DNA of 64,000 bases from Massilia sp. Mn16-1_5 (GTDB taxonomy: Bacteria > Pseudomonadota > Gammaproteobacteria > Burkholderiales > Burkholderiaceae_D): contig NZ_PPXQ01000004.1 in NCBI RefSeq assembly GCF_004798585.1, forward strand, positions 248,001-312,000. The letters run 5' to 3'. Position 1 is the first letter of the stretch. Each line of letters starts with the position of its first letter. Both the position numbers and the translations under genes were made by a program. This document shows, piece by piece, positions 47,598 to 56,045 of the stretch. The notes beneath the pieces were generated by a model. The model did no database searches. It was not told the origin of the DNA and saw only the letters and a list, made by a program, of their open reading frames with translations.

Positions 47598-48128
47598 TCA
47601 GACGATGGCCGACTCGGCGGCGGCTTCGACCGCCGGCTTCGGCTGCTCGGCGACAGGCGCCGGTCCGCATACCGTGACGCGGATCGCCGCCGGGGTCGGC
47701 TTGCTGCGCGACTGGAAGCGTACCGTGCGAATGCCGGCCTGCTCGAGGCGCGAATCGCGCAACTGATCCTTCGCTCTGGAATGGGTGCGGTCGTCCAGCT
47801 CGACGACCGCCACCACCTCGCCCGCATGGGTACAGACCACATAATCGACACATTGCTGGGCGATCCGCAAGCGATCGCCGTGGGCGAGCTTCCTGTCGCT
47901 GCTGGCCGCCTCGATCAGCGCCGGCATGGCCACCTGCGGAAAGATGTAATGGTCGGGAAGCGCCGCCACCAGCCGGCCGAAGAATTCGAGTTCGTTATCG
48001 GTCATGAGTTTGCGGCGGCGGTAAGCCCCGGCCCGGCTTTTGCCTTTTGCGCCGTTTGCCAGAGCAGCGACGAAGATAAATGCAAGGAAGGCGAACAGTA
48101 CGAGGGCGAGCAGGATTTTCATGGGCAT
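47598..48128 (-). CDS. DUF2726-domain membrane-anchored protein
   Basis: A 176-residue protein with one N-terminal hydrophobic segment (about 4-26) followed by a basic linker and a DUF2726 domain: LMTDNELEFFGRLVAAL, FPQVAMPALIE, QQCVDYVVCTHAGEVVAVVELDDRTH, DSRLEQAGIRTVRF. The VVELDD-plus-charged pattern resembles restriction-endonuclease-like folds. A start at 48122 is equally possible. Cellular role unknown. Confidence 0.8.
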   Translation of the reverse strand: MPMKILLALVLFAFLAFIFVAALANGAKGKSRAGAYRRRKLMTDNELEFFGRLVAALPDHYIFPQVAMPALIEAASSDRKLAHGDRLRIAQQCVDYVVCTHAGEVVAVVELDDRTHSRAKDQLRDSRLEQAGIRTVRFQSRSKPTPAAIRVTVCGPAPVAEQPKPAVEAAAESAIV

Positions 48129-48279
48129 CCGATCTTCGTCAGGTCACGGGCGCGCGGCGGAGGCCGCTGCCCGATAATGTTTCCGTAGGGAATTATATTA
48201 TTGACCTGTTTTGAAGATTTGTCATCCTCTTCGTTGCCCGTGCACGGCCTTCATGGCCGGCGTGTACCCGACCGTCGCC

Positions 48280-48903
48280 TTACGCGGTCAGGCGCGTGAA
48301 CGCTTCGCGCAATGCCAGCCCGCCGCCGCCGATCAGCAAGGCGAAATACGCGATGGTCGCGATGTTGCTTGCATGACCGAGCAGCACGCAGACGCCGTCG
48401 CGCTGCAGCAGGCCGATGGCGAAGAAGAGCAGGGCGATCGCCGGGAAGGTATTGCTGAAGGGGATCAGGCCGAAGGGCATCATCAGCAGGATGGCGCCCA
48501 GGATCAGCGAGGCGTTGTTCAGGTGGGCGACCGGGCCTTCGGCCACCAGCCACTGGATGCGGTTCGGCCGGCTGACGCGCTCGATCTTCTGCAGCCAGGG
48601 CAGGGCCTTGCGCAGCAGGGGACGCAGCTTCTTGGTGCCGATGCGCCTGTGTTCGATGCGCGCCGGGATCCACAACTCGCGCCGCAGCAGCCGGCTCAGG
48701 CCGATCAGGAGGATGGCGGCGCCGAAGACCGTGGAGACGCCCGGGATCGACACGGGGATCAGGAAGACCAGGGTCAGCAGGGCGGTCAGGATCAGCAGGC
48801 CGTCGCTGCCGACACGGTGCACCAGCTCGCTCAAGGTGATGCCGCCCGGTGGCAGCGCGCGGACCAGGGAGCGCAGGCGCTGGGAAAGTGGTTCGTCATG
48901 CAT
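48280..48903 (-). CDS. ExoD-family exopolysaccharide synthesis protein
   Basis: A 207-residue membrane protein with four to five helices. ITLSELVHRVGSDGLLILTALLTLVFLIPVSIPGVS and GAILLMMPFGLIPFSNTFPAIALLFFAIGLLQRDG are the ExoD signatures. ExoD was linked to exopolysaccharide production and alkaline tolerance in Sinorhizobium. No other polysaccharide genes lie near it here. Confidence 0.88.
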   Translation of the reverse strand: MHDEPLSQRLRSLVRALPPGGITLSELVHRVGSDGLLILTALLTLVFLIPVSIPGVSTVFGAAILLIGLSRLLRRELWIPARIEHRRIGTKKLRPLLRKALPWLQKIERVSRPNRIQWLVAEGPVAHLNNASLILGAILLMMPFGLIPFSNTFPAIALLFFAIGLLQRDGVCVLLGHASNIATIAYFALLIGGGGLALREAFTRLTA

Positions 48904-48942
48904 CGTCGATCATCCTCGTGTCGGTGTCTGTGTAGTGTGGGC

Positions 48943-49281
48943 TCAGAGCCCGGCCAAGAGCTTGCGCACGGCCTGGTGCGCTTCCAGCCAGCCGCTCTCG
49001 ATCAGCTTCGGCCGGCACTCGGCGCATTCCTCGAAGGGATTGCAGGCGTGCGGCAGTTCGACGTACTTCGCGCCGATCACCGGCTTGGCGCCGAAGGCGT
49101 CGCGCGAGGAGGGCGCCTTCGCGGCATCCGCGCCGGCGTCCGCGCCGCCGGCGATCCAGCGGGCGAAGGGCTCCTTGTCCTTGCCGTCCGGGACGTACCA
49201 GCATTTGCGGGTCGGGTTCCAGCGGGCGCCCAGGGCCTTGGCTTCGTCTTTTTCGGCGTAAGGGACCTTCAGGAAAATCAT
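48943..49281 (-). CDS. DUF5710-domain protein with Cys-rich tail
   Basis: A 112-residue protein. The N-terminal 40 residues are a DUF5710 module (VPYAEKDEAKALGARWNPTRKCWYVPDG), a small fold also found at the ends of phage and plasmid primases. An Ala-rich linker leads to a C-terminal HACNPFEECAECRPK with three clustered cysteines that could bind a metal. The start at 49281 begins the conserved block. Function unknown. Confidence 0.78.
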   Translation of the reverse strand: MIFLKVPYAEKDEAKALGARWNPTRKCWYVPDGKDKEPFARWIAGGADAGADAAKAPSSRDAFGAKPVIGAKYVELPHACNPFEECAECRPKLIESGWLEAHQAVRKLLAGL

Positions 49282-49384
49282 GGTGTTCTCTCGACTGAGC
49301 CGCGGCAGTGCGGCGCCCGGTATTGTACGGGATGGCGCAGGCGCGGCGGGGCCAAAATGGGATTCCTGAATCTTGTTCAATTGC

Positions 49385-49390
49385 TATAAT
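49385..49390 (+). promoter_or_regulatory. Strong -10 box of the His-rich protein gene
   Basis: A perfect TATAAT stands in an AT-rich patch, unusual in this GC-rich region, 34 bases before the GTG start at 49425. The matching -35 is weak (TTCCTG at 49363-49368, 16-base spacing). Confidence 0.5.
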
Positions 49391-49424
49391 ATTATTTTTG
49401 AACAACATTATTTGGGGACTCGCT

Positions 49425-50063
49425 GTGGAACACGAAAGCCATCACCATCATCACCCGCACAAGACGGGCGTCCGCTGGCTCGACCTTGGCCTGGGCATTG
49501 CGGCCGGTGTCGTATCGCTGGTCTCGCTCTGGCTGGGCCTGCATTCTGCGCACTCGATGGAAAAACTGGTGGCCTCGAACAGCTATCCGTACGTCGAACT
49601 GATGCGCTCGACCTCGACCGAATACAAGGACGGCGAGGCCAACAAGGTCGGGCGTCGCGTGCGCTACATGCTGGAAAACAATGGCGTCGGACCGGCAAGG
49701 ATCGAGTGGGTGCAGTTCAACTTCAAGGGGCAGCCGGTAGCCAACCTGACTGAGCTGCTGGACAAGTGCTGCTCGGCAGGCCCCGGCGAGGCCAGGGGCG
49801 TCGATGCGCGCGGCGGCATTGCCGGTTCGCTGATCCGGCCTGGCGCGATGGTGCAGATGTTCGACTGGAGCGAAACGTCCACGCCGAACCCCGCCTTGCT
49901 CGCGCTGCACAGGCAGATGAACGACATTGAATGGTCGGCCTGCTATTGCTCGGTATTCGACGACTGCTACGTCACCAGCAGCCGTGACGACGACAAGCCG
50001 CGCGCCGTCGAGCAGTGCACGCCGCCAGCCAAGACCTTCCGTCCGGACTTTCCACGCAACTGA
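49425..50063 (+). CDS. Hypothetical membrane protein with His-rich N-terminus
   Basis: A 212-residue protein I cannot assign. It begins with a His-rich cytoplasmic tail (MEHESHHHHHPHK), then one transmembrane helix (about 19-40) and a periplasmic or cytosolic domain with VGRRVRYMLENNGVGPARIEWV and six cysteines (CC, CYC and others). The GTG start at 49425 has a GGGGA site; an upstream in-frame ATG would run through the promoter. The His tract suggests metal binding. The next gene on the other strand is a ZIP transporter. Confidence 0.7.
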   Translation: MEHESHHHHHPHKTGVRWLDLGLGIAAGVVSLVSLWLGLHSAHSMEKLVASNSYPYVELMRSTSTEYKDGEANKVGRRVRYMLENNGVGPARIEWVQFNFKGQPVANLTELLDKCCSAGPGEARGVDARGGIAGSLIRPGAMVQMFDWSETSTPNPALLALHRQMNDIEWSACYCSVFDDCYVTSSRDDDKPRAVEQCTPPAKTFRPDFPRN

Positions 50064-50067
50064 ACCC

Positions 50068-50829
50068 TCAACCGCCCATCTTGCTGAGCGCAAAGGCGGC
50101 CAGGAAGCCCGCCACCGTGATCAGGCCCGCGAAATCGTGGGCTTCTTCGAATGCTTCGGGAATCATGGTGTCGGCCAGCATGGCCAGGATCGCGCCGGCG
50201 GCCGTCGCCGTCGTCGCCGCCACCATGGCCTTGGACACGCCTTCGAAGAGCGTGAAGCCGGCCAGCGCCGCCAGGCCCGAGGCCAGCGCAATCCCGCCCC
50301 AGATGCCGAAGATGTAGCGCGGGCTGCGGCCCGCCTTCTTCATTCCCGCCGCGCTCGACAGGCCCTCCGGCACGTTCGAAAGAAAGATCGCGGTCACCGC
50401 CACCATGCTGACCTTGCCGCCGCCGAGCATCGACAGGCCGATCACGATCGATTCCGGAATCCCGTCGAGCAGGGCGCCGACGGCGATCGCTATGCCGCTG
50501 CCGCCGTGCTCGGCCTCGCTCGGCTGGCAGCCCGAGCGCTTGCGATGGCGCGCGCCGCCATGGGCCAGCCACCAGTTGGCCAGCGTGTACACCGCGGCGC
50601 CGCCCAGGAAGCCGAGCGCCGTGGCGGGAAAGCCGCCGGTGCGGAAGGCCTCGTCCATCAGTTCGAACGAGAGCGCCGAGATCAGCACGCCGCTGCCGAA
50701 CGCCATCACCGCCGCCACCAGGCGCGCAGGCACCTTGAAGCGGTAACCGACCGCGGCGCCGACCAGCAGGGCCGCGCCCGCCACCAGGCCCCAGAATCCC
50801 GCCTGCAGCCATACGGGTATGTGTTCCAT
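50068..50829 (-). CDS. ZIP-family metal transporter (second copy)
   Basis: A 253-residue membrane protein with about eight helices. The metal signatures are AVGALLDGIPESIVIGLSML and FLSNVPEGLSSAAGM; a cytosolic loop has AHGGARHRKRSGCQ. Start at 50829 has a GGAGG site. It is only distantly like the ZIP protein at 37451-38359, so the two probably differ in metal or role. It converges with the His-rich protein gene (4-base gap). Confidence 0.87.
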   Translation of the reverse strand: MEHIPVWLQAGFWGLVAGAALLVGAAVGYRFKVPARLVAAVMAFGSGVLISALSFELMDEAFRTGGFPATALGFLGGAAVYTLANWWLAHGGARHRKRSGCQPSEAEHGGSGIAIAVGALLDGIPESIVIGLSMLGGGKVSMVAVTAIFLSNVPEGLSSAAGMKKAGRSPRYIFGIWGGIALASGLAALAGFTLFEGVSKAMVAATTATAAGAILAMLADTMIPEAFEEAHDFAGLITVAGFLAAFALSKMGG

Positions 50830-50915
50830 CGATTCGCCTCCTTTTGCCAAAATGTTACGCCGATGCGCGAAACGGCCGCGTTCGCATGAAGCAGCTTGCA
50901 GGCGGCCCGGCATAG

Positions 50916-50941
50916 GGCTGTGCTACATGGCTGTGCTACAT
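50916..50941. repeat. Perfect 13-bp tandem duplication
   Basis: GGCTGTGCTACAT occurs twice in direct succession, 24 bases before the metallophosphoesterase start codon, in the divergent promoter region. It may be a replication slip or a pair of binding sites. Confidence 0.6.
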
Positions 50942-50965
50942 TGCCGGTTTTGCACGGAGCAGCAC

Positions 50966-52357
50966 ATGATTTCACCCTCATTGGCCCGCATCGGCCTGCT
51001 CGTCCCCGCCTTCCTGCTCGCGGCCTGTTCGAGCCTGGTGCTCGACCCCGGTCCTGACGACGTCGCCTTCGTCGTGATCGGCGAAGATGGCGCGGCCACG
51101 GCGCGCCTGATCACCGCGGCGCCGGCCTGTCCACCGTTGATGGTCGACAACCGCGCCATGCCGATGCGCGTACGGGTGCCGAAGTCGGCGATTCCCGCGC
51201 GCCCCGGCCAGGCGCACATGCCGCCGTCGAGCGCGATGCTGGCCTGCGAGGCGCCGATCGCCGCGGGCGCCGTCACCGCCAGCGTGGCCGGTATCGCGCT
51301 TCCGGTGCCGAAGGCGGCGCCAAAACGCATCGTCGTCATCGGCGACACCGGCTGCCGCCTGAAAGGCAAGGAATTCCAGGACTGTAACGATACCCAGGCC
51401 TTTCCGTTCGCGCGCGTGGCCGCCGGCGCCGCGGCCTTCCAGCCCGACCTGGTGATCCACGTCGGCGACTACCACTACCGCGAAGATCCGTGCCCGGCCG
51501 GCCGCGCGGGTTGTGCCGGCAGCCCCTATGGCTACGGTTACGATGCCTGGGCCGCCGACTTCTTCACGCCGGCGAAGAAGCTGTTCGCGGCCGCGCCCTG
51601 GGTCCTGGCGCGCGGCAACCACGAGAACTGCAGCCGCGCGGGGCAGGGCTGGTGGCGCTGGCTCGACCCGCGGCCTTACCAGCCTGGGCGCGACTGCGAT
51701 GCGCCCGCCAACGATGCCATCGGCGAGCACAGCGAACCGTATGCCGTGCCGCTCGGCGGCGGCGCCCAGCTGGTCGTGTTTGACACGGCCAACACCAGCT
51801 ACAAGGGCCTGCCGACGTCCGACCCGCGCCGCGCGGCCTATGCCGACAGCCAGCGCAAGATCGCACGCCTGGCCGCACAGGCACGCTACAACATCGGCGT
51901 CGATCATCACCCGCTGTTCGCCTTCGGCGCCGAGCGCGACAAGAATACGCAGGAGATCAGGCTGTTCGGCGGCGACAAGGGCCTGCTCGACGCCTTCGGC
52001 GACGCCGATCCGGGCTACCTGCCGCGCTCCTTCGGCATGCTGCTATCGGGCCACGTGCACCTGTGGGAGCAGCTCAGTTTCGCCAGCACCCATCCGACCC
52101 AGTTCGTCTCGGGCTTTTCCGGCACGGCGGAGGACATCGTGCCGCTGCCTGCGACGCCGCCGACGGGCCAGACGCCGGCCCCGGGCGCCATCGTCGAACA
52201 CATGAGCTCCTGGATCGACGGTTTCGGCTTCATGAGCATGGAGCGTACCGGGCCCGATAGCTGGCGCGTGCTGGTCCACGACCGTGACGGCCGCGAGCGC
52301 AATCGCTGCCTGGTCGAGGGCCGGAAATCGCGCTGCGAGCTTGCCCAAGTTCATTAA
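50966..52357 (+). CDS. Calcineurin-like metallophosphoesterase, lipoprotein
   Basis: A 463-residue protein with a lipoprotein signal (LLAAC). The dimetal phosphoesterase motifs are in order: VVIGDTGCRL, HVGDYHYRED, ARGNHENC, DHHPLFAF and LLSGHVHLWE. An N-terminal domain of about 130 residues precedes the catalytic part. It is likely anchored to a membrane facing the periplasm. The substrate is unknown. Start at 50966 follows CGGAGC. Confidence 0.87.
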   Translation: MISPSLARIGLLVPAFLLAACSSLVLDPGPDDVAFVVIGEDGAATARLITAAPACPPLMVDNRAMPMRVRVPKSAIPARPGQAHMPPSSAMLACEAPIAAGAVTASVAGIALPVPKAAPKRIVVIGDTGCRLKGKEFQDCNDTQAFPFARVAAGAAAFQPDLVIHVGDYHYREDPCPAGRAGCAGSPYGYGYDAWAADFFTPAKKLFAAAPWVLARGNHENCSRAGQGWWRWLDPRPYQPGRDCDAPANDAIGEHSEPYAVPLGGGAQLVVFDTANTSYKGLPTSDPRRAAYADSQRKIARLAAQARYNIGVDHHPLFAFGAERDKNTQEIRLFGGDKGLLDAFGDADPGYLPRSFGMLLSGHVHLWEQLSFASTHPTQFVSGFSGTAEDIVPLPATPPTGQTPAPGAIVEHMSSWIDGFGFMSMERTGPDSWRVLVHDRDGRERNRCLVEGRKSRCELAQVH

Positions 52358-52485
52358 ATGTAATGACATTGGCACGAATGTAGTTGCCATTAATATATAT
52401 CTCAGGCAATATAGCCGGGTTGAGGGCGAGGCCGCCAGGCTGGGCTCTCGATCAGCGATGAGGCGCTCTTGCGTTTCTTTTTGTG

Positions 52486-52513
52486 CCCCCGGAGCCTTCC
52501 GGGGGCCGTTTTT
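52486..52513 (+). terminator. Strong hairpin with T tract in the leader of the antiporter gene
   Basis: CCCCCGGA-GCCT-TCCGGGGG is a perfect stem followed, after CCG, by six T. It lies 129 bases after the phosphoesterase stop and 60 bases before the antiporter start. It may terminate the upstream transcript or act as an attenuator. Confidence 0.7.
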
Positions 52514-52572
52514 TCGCGGGACGTGCACCGCCCGGTGCGCAGCAGTTCTCCCGCCCTCGAGGAGGATTCCTT

Positions 52573-53757
52573 ATGCCCGACTACGCCGATCTCGGCTTGC
52601 AACTTGCCTGGCCGCTGGCCATCGCCCTGTCCTGGATGGCAGGCGAACTGATTTTCCGCTGGACCGCGCTGCCGCGCATCGCCGTGTACGGCGTCGCCGG
52701 CTTCGTGTTCGGCAACCTCGCGGCCGGCTACCTGCCGCCCTCCGAATCGAAGAACTTCATGCTGCTGGCGAACCTGGGCTTCGGCCTGATCCTGTTCGAG
52801 CTGGGCTACCGCATCAACCTGCGCTGGCTGCGCAATAACCCCTGGATCGTCGCCACCTCGCTTGCCGAAGCCGCACTGACCTTCGCCGCCGTGTACTGGG
52901 TGGCCACCGCCTGCGGCATGGAAGCCCTGCCGGCTGCGCTCACCAGTTCGCTGGCGATGTCGAGTTCGCCCGCCGGCCTGCTGCGCGTGCTGAACGAGCA
53001 GGGCGCCGCCGGCCAGGTCACCGAGCGCGCCATGCACCTGACCGCGCTGAATTGCGTGATGGCCGTGTTCACCTTCAACGTCGTGGTCGGGATCGGCGTG
53101 TTCCAGACTTCCGGCGACCTGCCGCACGCGGCCGGCAGCAGCCTGCTGGTGCTGTTCGCATCGAGCGTGCTGGGCGCGCTGTTCGGCGCCCTGGTGCCGC
53201 TCTGGCTGCGCCTGATCGACGCTGCCCGTGACGCCACGCTGGCGTTCGCGCTGGCCGTGGTCTTGCTGGTGGCCGTCACCCACGTGCTGCAGTTCTCGCC
53301 GGTGCTCGCGGCCCTGACCTTCGGCCTGGTCGCGCGCCATCGCCGCATCGCGCTGGCGCCGGCGCAACGCAACTTCGGCGTGCTGGGCGACCTGCTGGCG
53401 GTGTTGATGTTCTTTTTTGTGGCAACCAAGGTCGAGGTCGAGCACCTGGGCGGCGGCATCCTGCTCGGCGTGCTACTGGTACTGGTGCGCGGCCTGGTCA
53501 AGGTCGGCGTCTGTACCGCATTCGCACGCGTGTCCGGCATCTCGGCGCGCAAGGGCGCCTTGTCGGGCCTGGCCCTGACGCCGATTTCCGTGTTCGCGAT
53601 CCTGCTGATGGAGCAGACGCGCTGGATCGGCGTCGACCTGTTCGACAGCCTGGCGCCGCTGGCGGCCGTGATGCTGCTGCTGGACGTGCTCGGCCCGGTG
53701 CTCACCCAGCGCGCCGTCGTCTGGGCCCATGAAACCCGTCACATCAAGGAGGCGTGA
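52573..53757 (+). CDS. CPA2-family cation:proton antiporter without RCK domain
   Basis: A 394-residue membrane protein with about 12 helices ([56 protein letters not shown]). It resembles the membrane half of Kef proteins but has no nucleotide-binding C-terminus. Start at 52573 has a GAGGAGG site. It ends 2 bases before a GCS2-type carboxylate-amine ligase and so is cotranscribed with it. Confidence 0.87.
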   Translation: MPDYADLGLQLAWPLAIALSWMAGELIFRWTALPRIAVYGVAGFVFGNLAAGYLPPSESKNFMLLANLGFGLILFELGYRINLRWLRNNPWIVATSLAEAALTFAAVYWVATACGMEALPAALTSSLAMSSSPAGLLRVLNEQGAAGQVTERAMHLTALNCVMAVFTFNVVVGIGVFQTSGDLPHAAGSSLLVLFASSVLGALFGALVPLWLRLIDAARDATLAFALAVVLLVAVTHVLQFSPVLAALTFGLVARHRRIALAPAQRNFGVLGDLLAVLMFFFVATKVEVEHLGGGILLGVLLVLVRGLVKVGVCTAFARVSGISARKGALSGLALTPISVFAILLMEQTRWIGVDLFDSLAPLAAVMLLLDVLGPVLTQRAVVWAHETRHIKEA

Positions 53758-53759
53758 AG

Positions 53760-54884
53760 ATGGCACTTCCACCATTCGCCCAATCCCAGTCGCTCACCAT
53801 GGGCGTCGAACTGGAACTGCAGCTGGTCAGCCTGTCGGACTTCGACCTGGTTGCCGCCTCGCCCGACATGCTGGAACTGCTGGAGCGGGCACCTTTCCCC
53901 GGTAACGTCACGCCCGAGATCACCGAGAGCATGCTCGAGATTAATTCGAGCGTGCATACCCGGCACGGCGAACTGCTGGCCGAGCTGCGCGACATCCGCG
54001 ACACGCTCCTGCGCGCCGGCGACCGCCTGAACGTCGGCATCTGCGGCGGCGGCACCCACCCGTTCCAGCAGTGGACCCAACGCAAGATCTTTTCCAAGCC
54101 GCGTTTCCGCGAAGTGTCGGCCCTATACGGTTATCTCGCCAAGCAGTTCACGGTCTTCGGCCAGCACGTGCACATCGGCTGCAAGTCGGGCGACGAAGCC
54201 CTGTTCCTGCTGCACGCCTTGAACCGCTACATCCCGCACTTCATCGCGCTCTCGAGTTCCTCGCCCTTTCTGCAGGGCAGCGACACCCAGTTCAACTCGG
54301 CGCGCCTGAATAGCGTCTTCGCGTTTCCCCTGTCGGGACGGGCGCCGTTCATCCTGAAGTGGGACGCCTTCGAGCGCGATTATTTCGCGCGCATGGAGAA
54401 CACCGGCATCGTGCGCAGCATGAAAGACTTTTACTGGGACCTGCGTCCCAAGCCGGAATACGGCACCATCGAGCTGCGCGTCTGCGACACGCCGCTGACG
54501 GTCGAGCGCGCGGCCGCGCTGGCCTGCTACCTGCAGGCGCTGTGCCGCTATCTGCTGGAGGGGAACGAGCCGGCGCCGCTGGAAGACGACTACCTGGTCT
54601 ACAACTACAACCGCTTCCAGGCCTGCCGCTTCGGTTTGGACGGCACGCTGGTGCATCCGCAGAAACACGAGACGATCTCACTGCGCGAAGACATTTTGAC
54701 CACCTTGCGCCGCCTGGAACCGCATGCGAAGGCGCTGGGCAGCGAGGCGGCGCTGGAGCACATCTATAACGAGACGCATACCGGGAGCGATGCCCACATG
54801 CTGCGCGAGGCCCATGCAGAGGCGGGGAGTGCCGAGGGGATCGTCGACGCGGCGCTGCGACGGTTCCGGGTCGATATCGACTGA
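53760..54884 (+). CDS. YbdK-type carboxylate-amine ligase (GCS2 family)
   Basis: A 374-residue ATP-dependent ligase of the glutamate-cysteine ligase type 2 family. Conserved blocks: [53 protein letters not shown] and [20 protein letters not shown]. coli YbdK has weak glutamate-cysteine ligase activity; the true substrate here is unknown. The ATG follows AAGGAGG with 7 bases; a GTG 6 bases upstream is possible. Operon with the preceding antiporter. Confidence 0.88.
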   Translation: MALPPFAQSQSLTMGVELELQLVSLSDFDLVAASPDMLELLERAPFPGNVTPEITESMLEINSSVHTRHGELLAELRDIRDTLLRAGDRLNVGICGGGTHPFQQWTQRKIFSKPRFREVSALYGYLAKQFTVFGQHVHIGCKSGDEALFLLHALNRYIPHFIALSSSSPFLQGSDTQFNSARLNSVFAFPLSGRAPFILKWDAFERDYFARMENTGIVRSMKDFYWDLRPKPEYGTIELRVCDTPLTVERAAALACYLQALCRYLLEGNEPAPLEDDYLVYNYNRFQACRFGLDGTLVHPQKHETISLREDILTTLRRLEPHAKALGSEAALEHIYNETHTGSDAHMLREAHAEAGSAEGIVDAALRRFRVDID

Positions 54885-54903
54885 AAACAATGGGCTTCAA
54901 AAT

Positions 54904-54937
54904 CCAGTATACAGGAATTCGTAATCCTATATACTGG
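54904..54937. promoter_or_regulatory. Candidate autoregulatory operator of the XRE-cupin regulator
   Basis: CCAGTATA-N18-TATACTGG has perfect 8-base arms, and an inner AGGA/TCCT pair. The right arm ends in the ribosome site (TGGAGG) 5 bases before the ATG at 54942, so a bound repressor would block the start region. Confidence 0.65.
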
Positions 54938-54941
54938 AGGC

Positions 54942-55526
54942 ATGGACATCAATCAGCTCATCGCCTCCCGCCTGCGTGAACTGCGCCTTGCGCAGGGCCT
55001 GACGCTGGCCGACCTGGCCGAACGGAGCGGCGTCAGCCGTTCGAACATCTCGCTCATCGAGCGCGGCGAAAGCAGCGCAACCGCGACGGTGCTTGACAAG
55101 CTGACAGGCGCGCTTGGCGTCACGCTGGCGTCGCTCTTCGAACAGGCGCCCGCCGAGCCCTCTCCCGTTGCGCGCCGCCAGGACCAGCCGGTGTGGACCG
55201 ATCCGGACTCGGGCTATTCGCGCCGTAACCTCTCGCCGTCGGTGTACTCGCCGATCCAGCTGGTTGAAGTCGATTTCCCCGCACGGCAGCGGGTGACCTA
55301 CGAAACCACGACGCGTAATCTCGAGATGCATCAGCAGGTGTGGATCATCGAAGGGACCATGGATATCACCGTCGGCGATACGCTCTGGCGTCTGGAGGCC
55401 GGCGATTGCATCGGCCTGCGGCTCGATCAGCCGCTCAGCTTTCACAACCCGAGCGATGATCCGGCGCGCTATCTCGTGGCGCTCGTCTCCCAGTCACACA
55501 AACCACCCAGGGAATCCAAGGCATGA
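54942..55526 (+). CDS. XRE-family regulator with C-terminal cupin domain
   Basis: A 194-residue regulator. N-terminal XRE helix-turn-helix: RLRELRLAQGLTLADLAERSGVSRSNISLIERGES (residues 7-41). C-terminal cupin sensor domain: QLVEVDFPARQRVTYE, HQQVWIIEGTMDITVGDTLWRLEAGDCIGLRLDQP. Such proteins (SutR, PuuR types) sense small metabolites and control neighbours. It heads a three-gene operon with a GNAT enzyme and an EamA exporter. Confidence 0.9.
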   Translation: MDINQLIASRLRELRLAQGLTLADLAERSGVSRSNISLIERGESSATATVLDKLTGALGVTLASLFEQAPAEPSPVARRQDQPVWTDPDSGYSRRNLSPSVYSPIQLVEVDFPARQRVTYETTTRNLEMHQQVWIIEGTMDITVGDTLWRLEAGDCIGLRLDQPLSFHNPSDDPARYLVALVSQSHKPPRESKA

Positions 55527-56044
55527 ATGGCGAGTTCATCACTTCTGTTCCAGGCCTTCACACGGAACGGCTCACGCTGCGCGAATATCGCCGCGAGGAC
55601 TTCGACGCATTCGCAGCGCACCTGGCCGACCCGGTCAGCGCGGCCCACCTGGTCCCGGCCGACCGCCAGGCCGCATGGCGAATCTTCTGTTCACAGGCAG
55701 GACTGTGGCTGATACATGGCGCCGGATGGTGGACGGTCGAGGAAAAGCAGACCGGCCGCGTCGTCGGGAACGTCGGCGCGTTCTTTCGCGAGGACTCCAC
55801 GGTGATGGAGCTCGGCTGGAATACCTATCGTGCTTTCTGGGGGCGGGGATTCGCGAACGAAGCGGCGGCGGCGGCCCTGCATCATGCGCTCGCTATCCGG
55901 CGTGAACCGAAAGTCCGGGCTGTCATCGCTCGCGCCAATGAATCGTCGCTGCGCGTTGCCAGGCGCCTGGGCCTGAGCTACGAGGCGGACACCGAGATAT
56001 ACGGCAAGGCGGTCGGCATTTATACGCGCGAGCGGGGAGGGTAA
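55523..56044 (+). CDS. GNAT-family N-acetyltransferase
   Basis: A 173-residue enzyme of the RimJ/RimL-like group. TERLTLREYRREDFDAFA is the standard N-terminus; the acetyl-CoA region is AFWGRGFANEAAAAALHHAL, followed by VIARANESSLRVARRLGLSYE. Start overlaps the XRE-cupin stop (ATGA). Probably acetylates a small amine or amino acid, perhaps the effector or the exported compound of the operon. Confidence 0.9.
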   Translation: MNGEFITSVPGLHTERLTLREYRREDFDAFAAHLADPVSAAHLVPADRQAAWRIFCSQAGLWLIHGAGWWTVEEKQTGRVVGNVGAFFREDSTVMELGWNTYRAFWGRGFANEAAAAALHHALAIRREPKVRAVIARANESSLRVARRLGLSYEADTEIYGKAVGIYTRERGG

Positions 56045-56045
56045 G

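Noticed and set aside
52366..52384. Second sigma-54-like sequence TGGCACG...TTGCC
   Set aside because: The spacer between TGGCACG and TTGC is seven bases rather than four, which breaks the required GG/GC spacing.
52358..52572. A known riboswitch class before the CPA2 antiporter
   Set aside because: I looked for fluoride, yybP-ykoY and similar consensus words and found none; only the hairpin and T tract can be supported.
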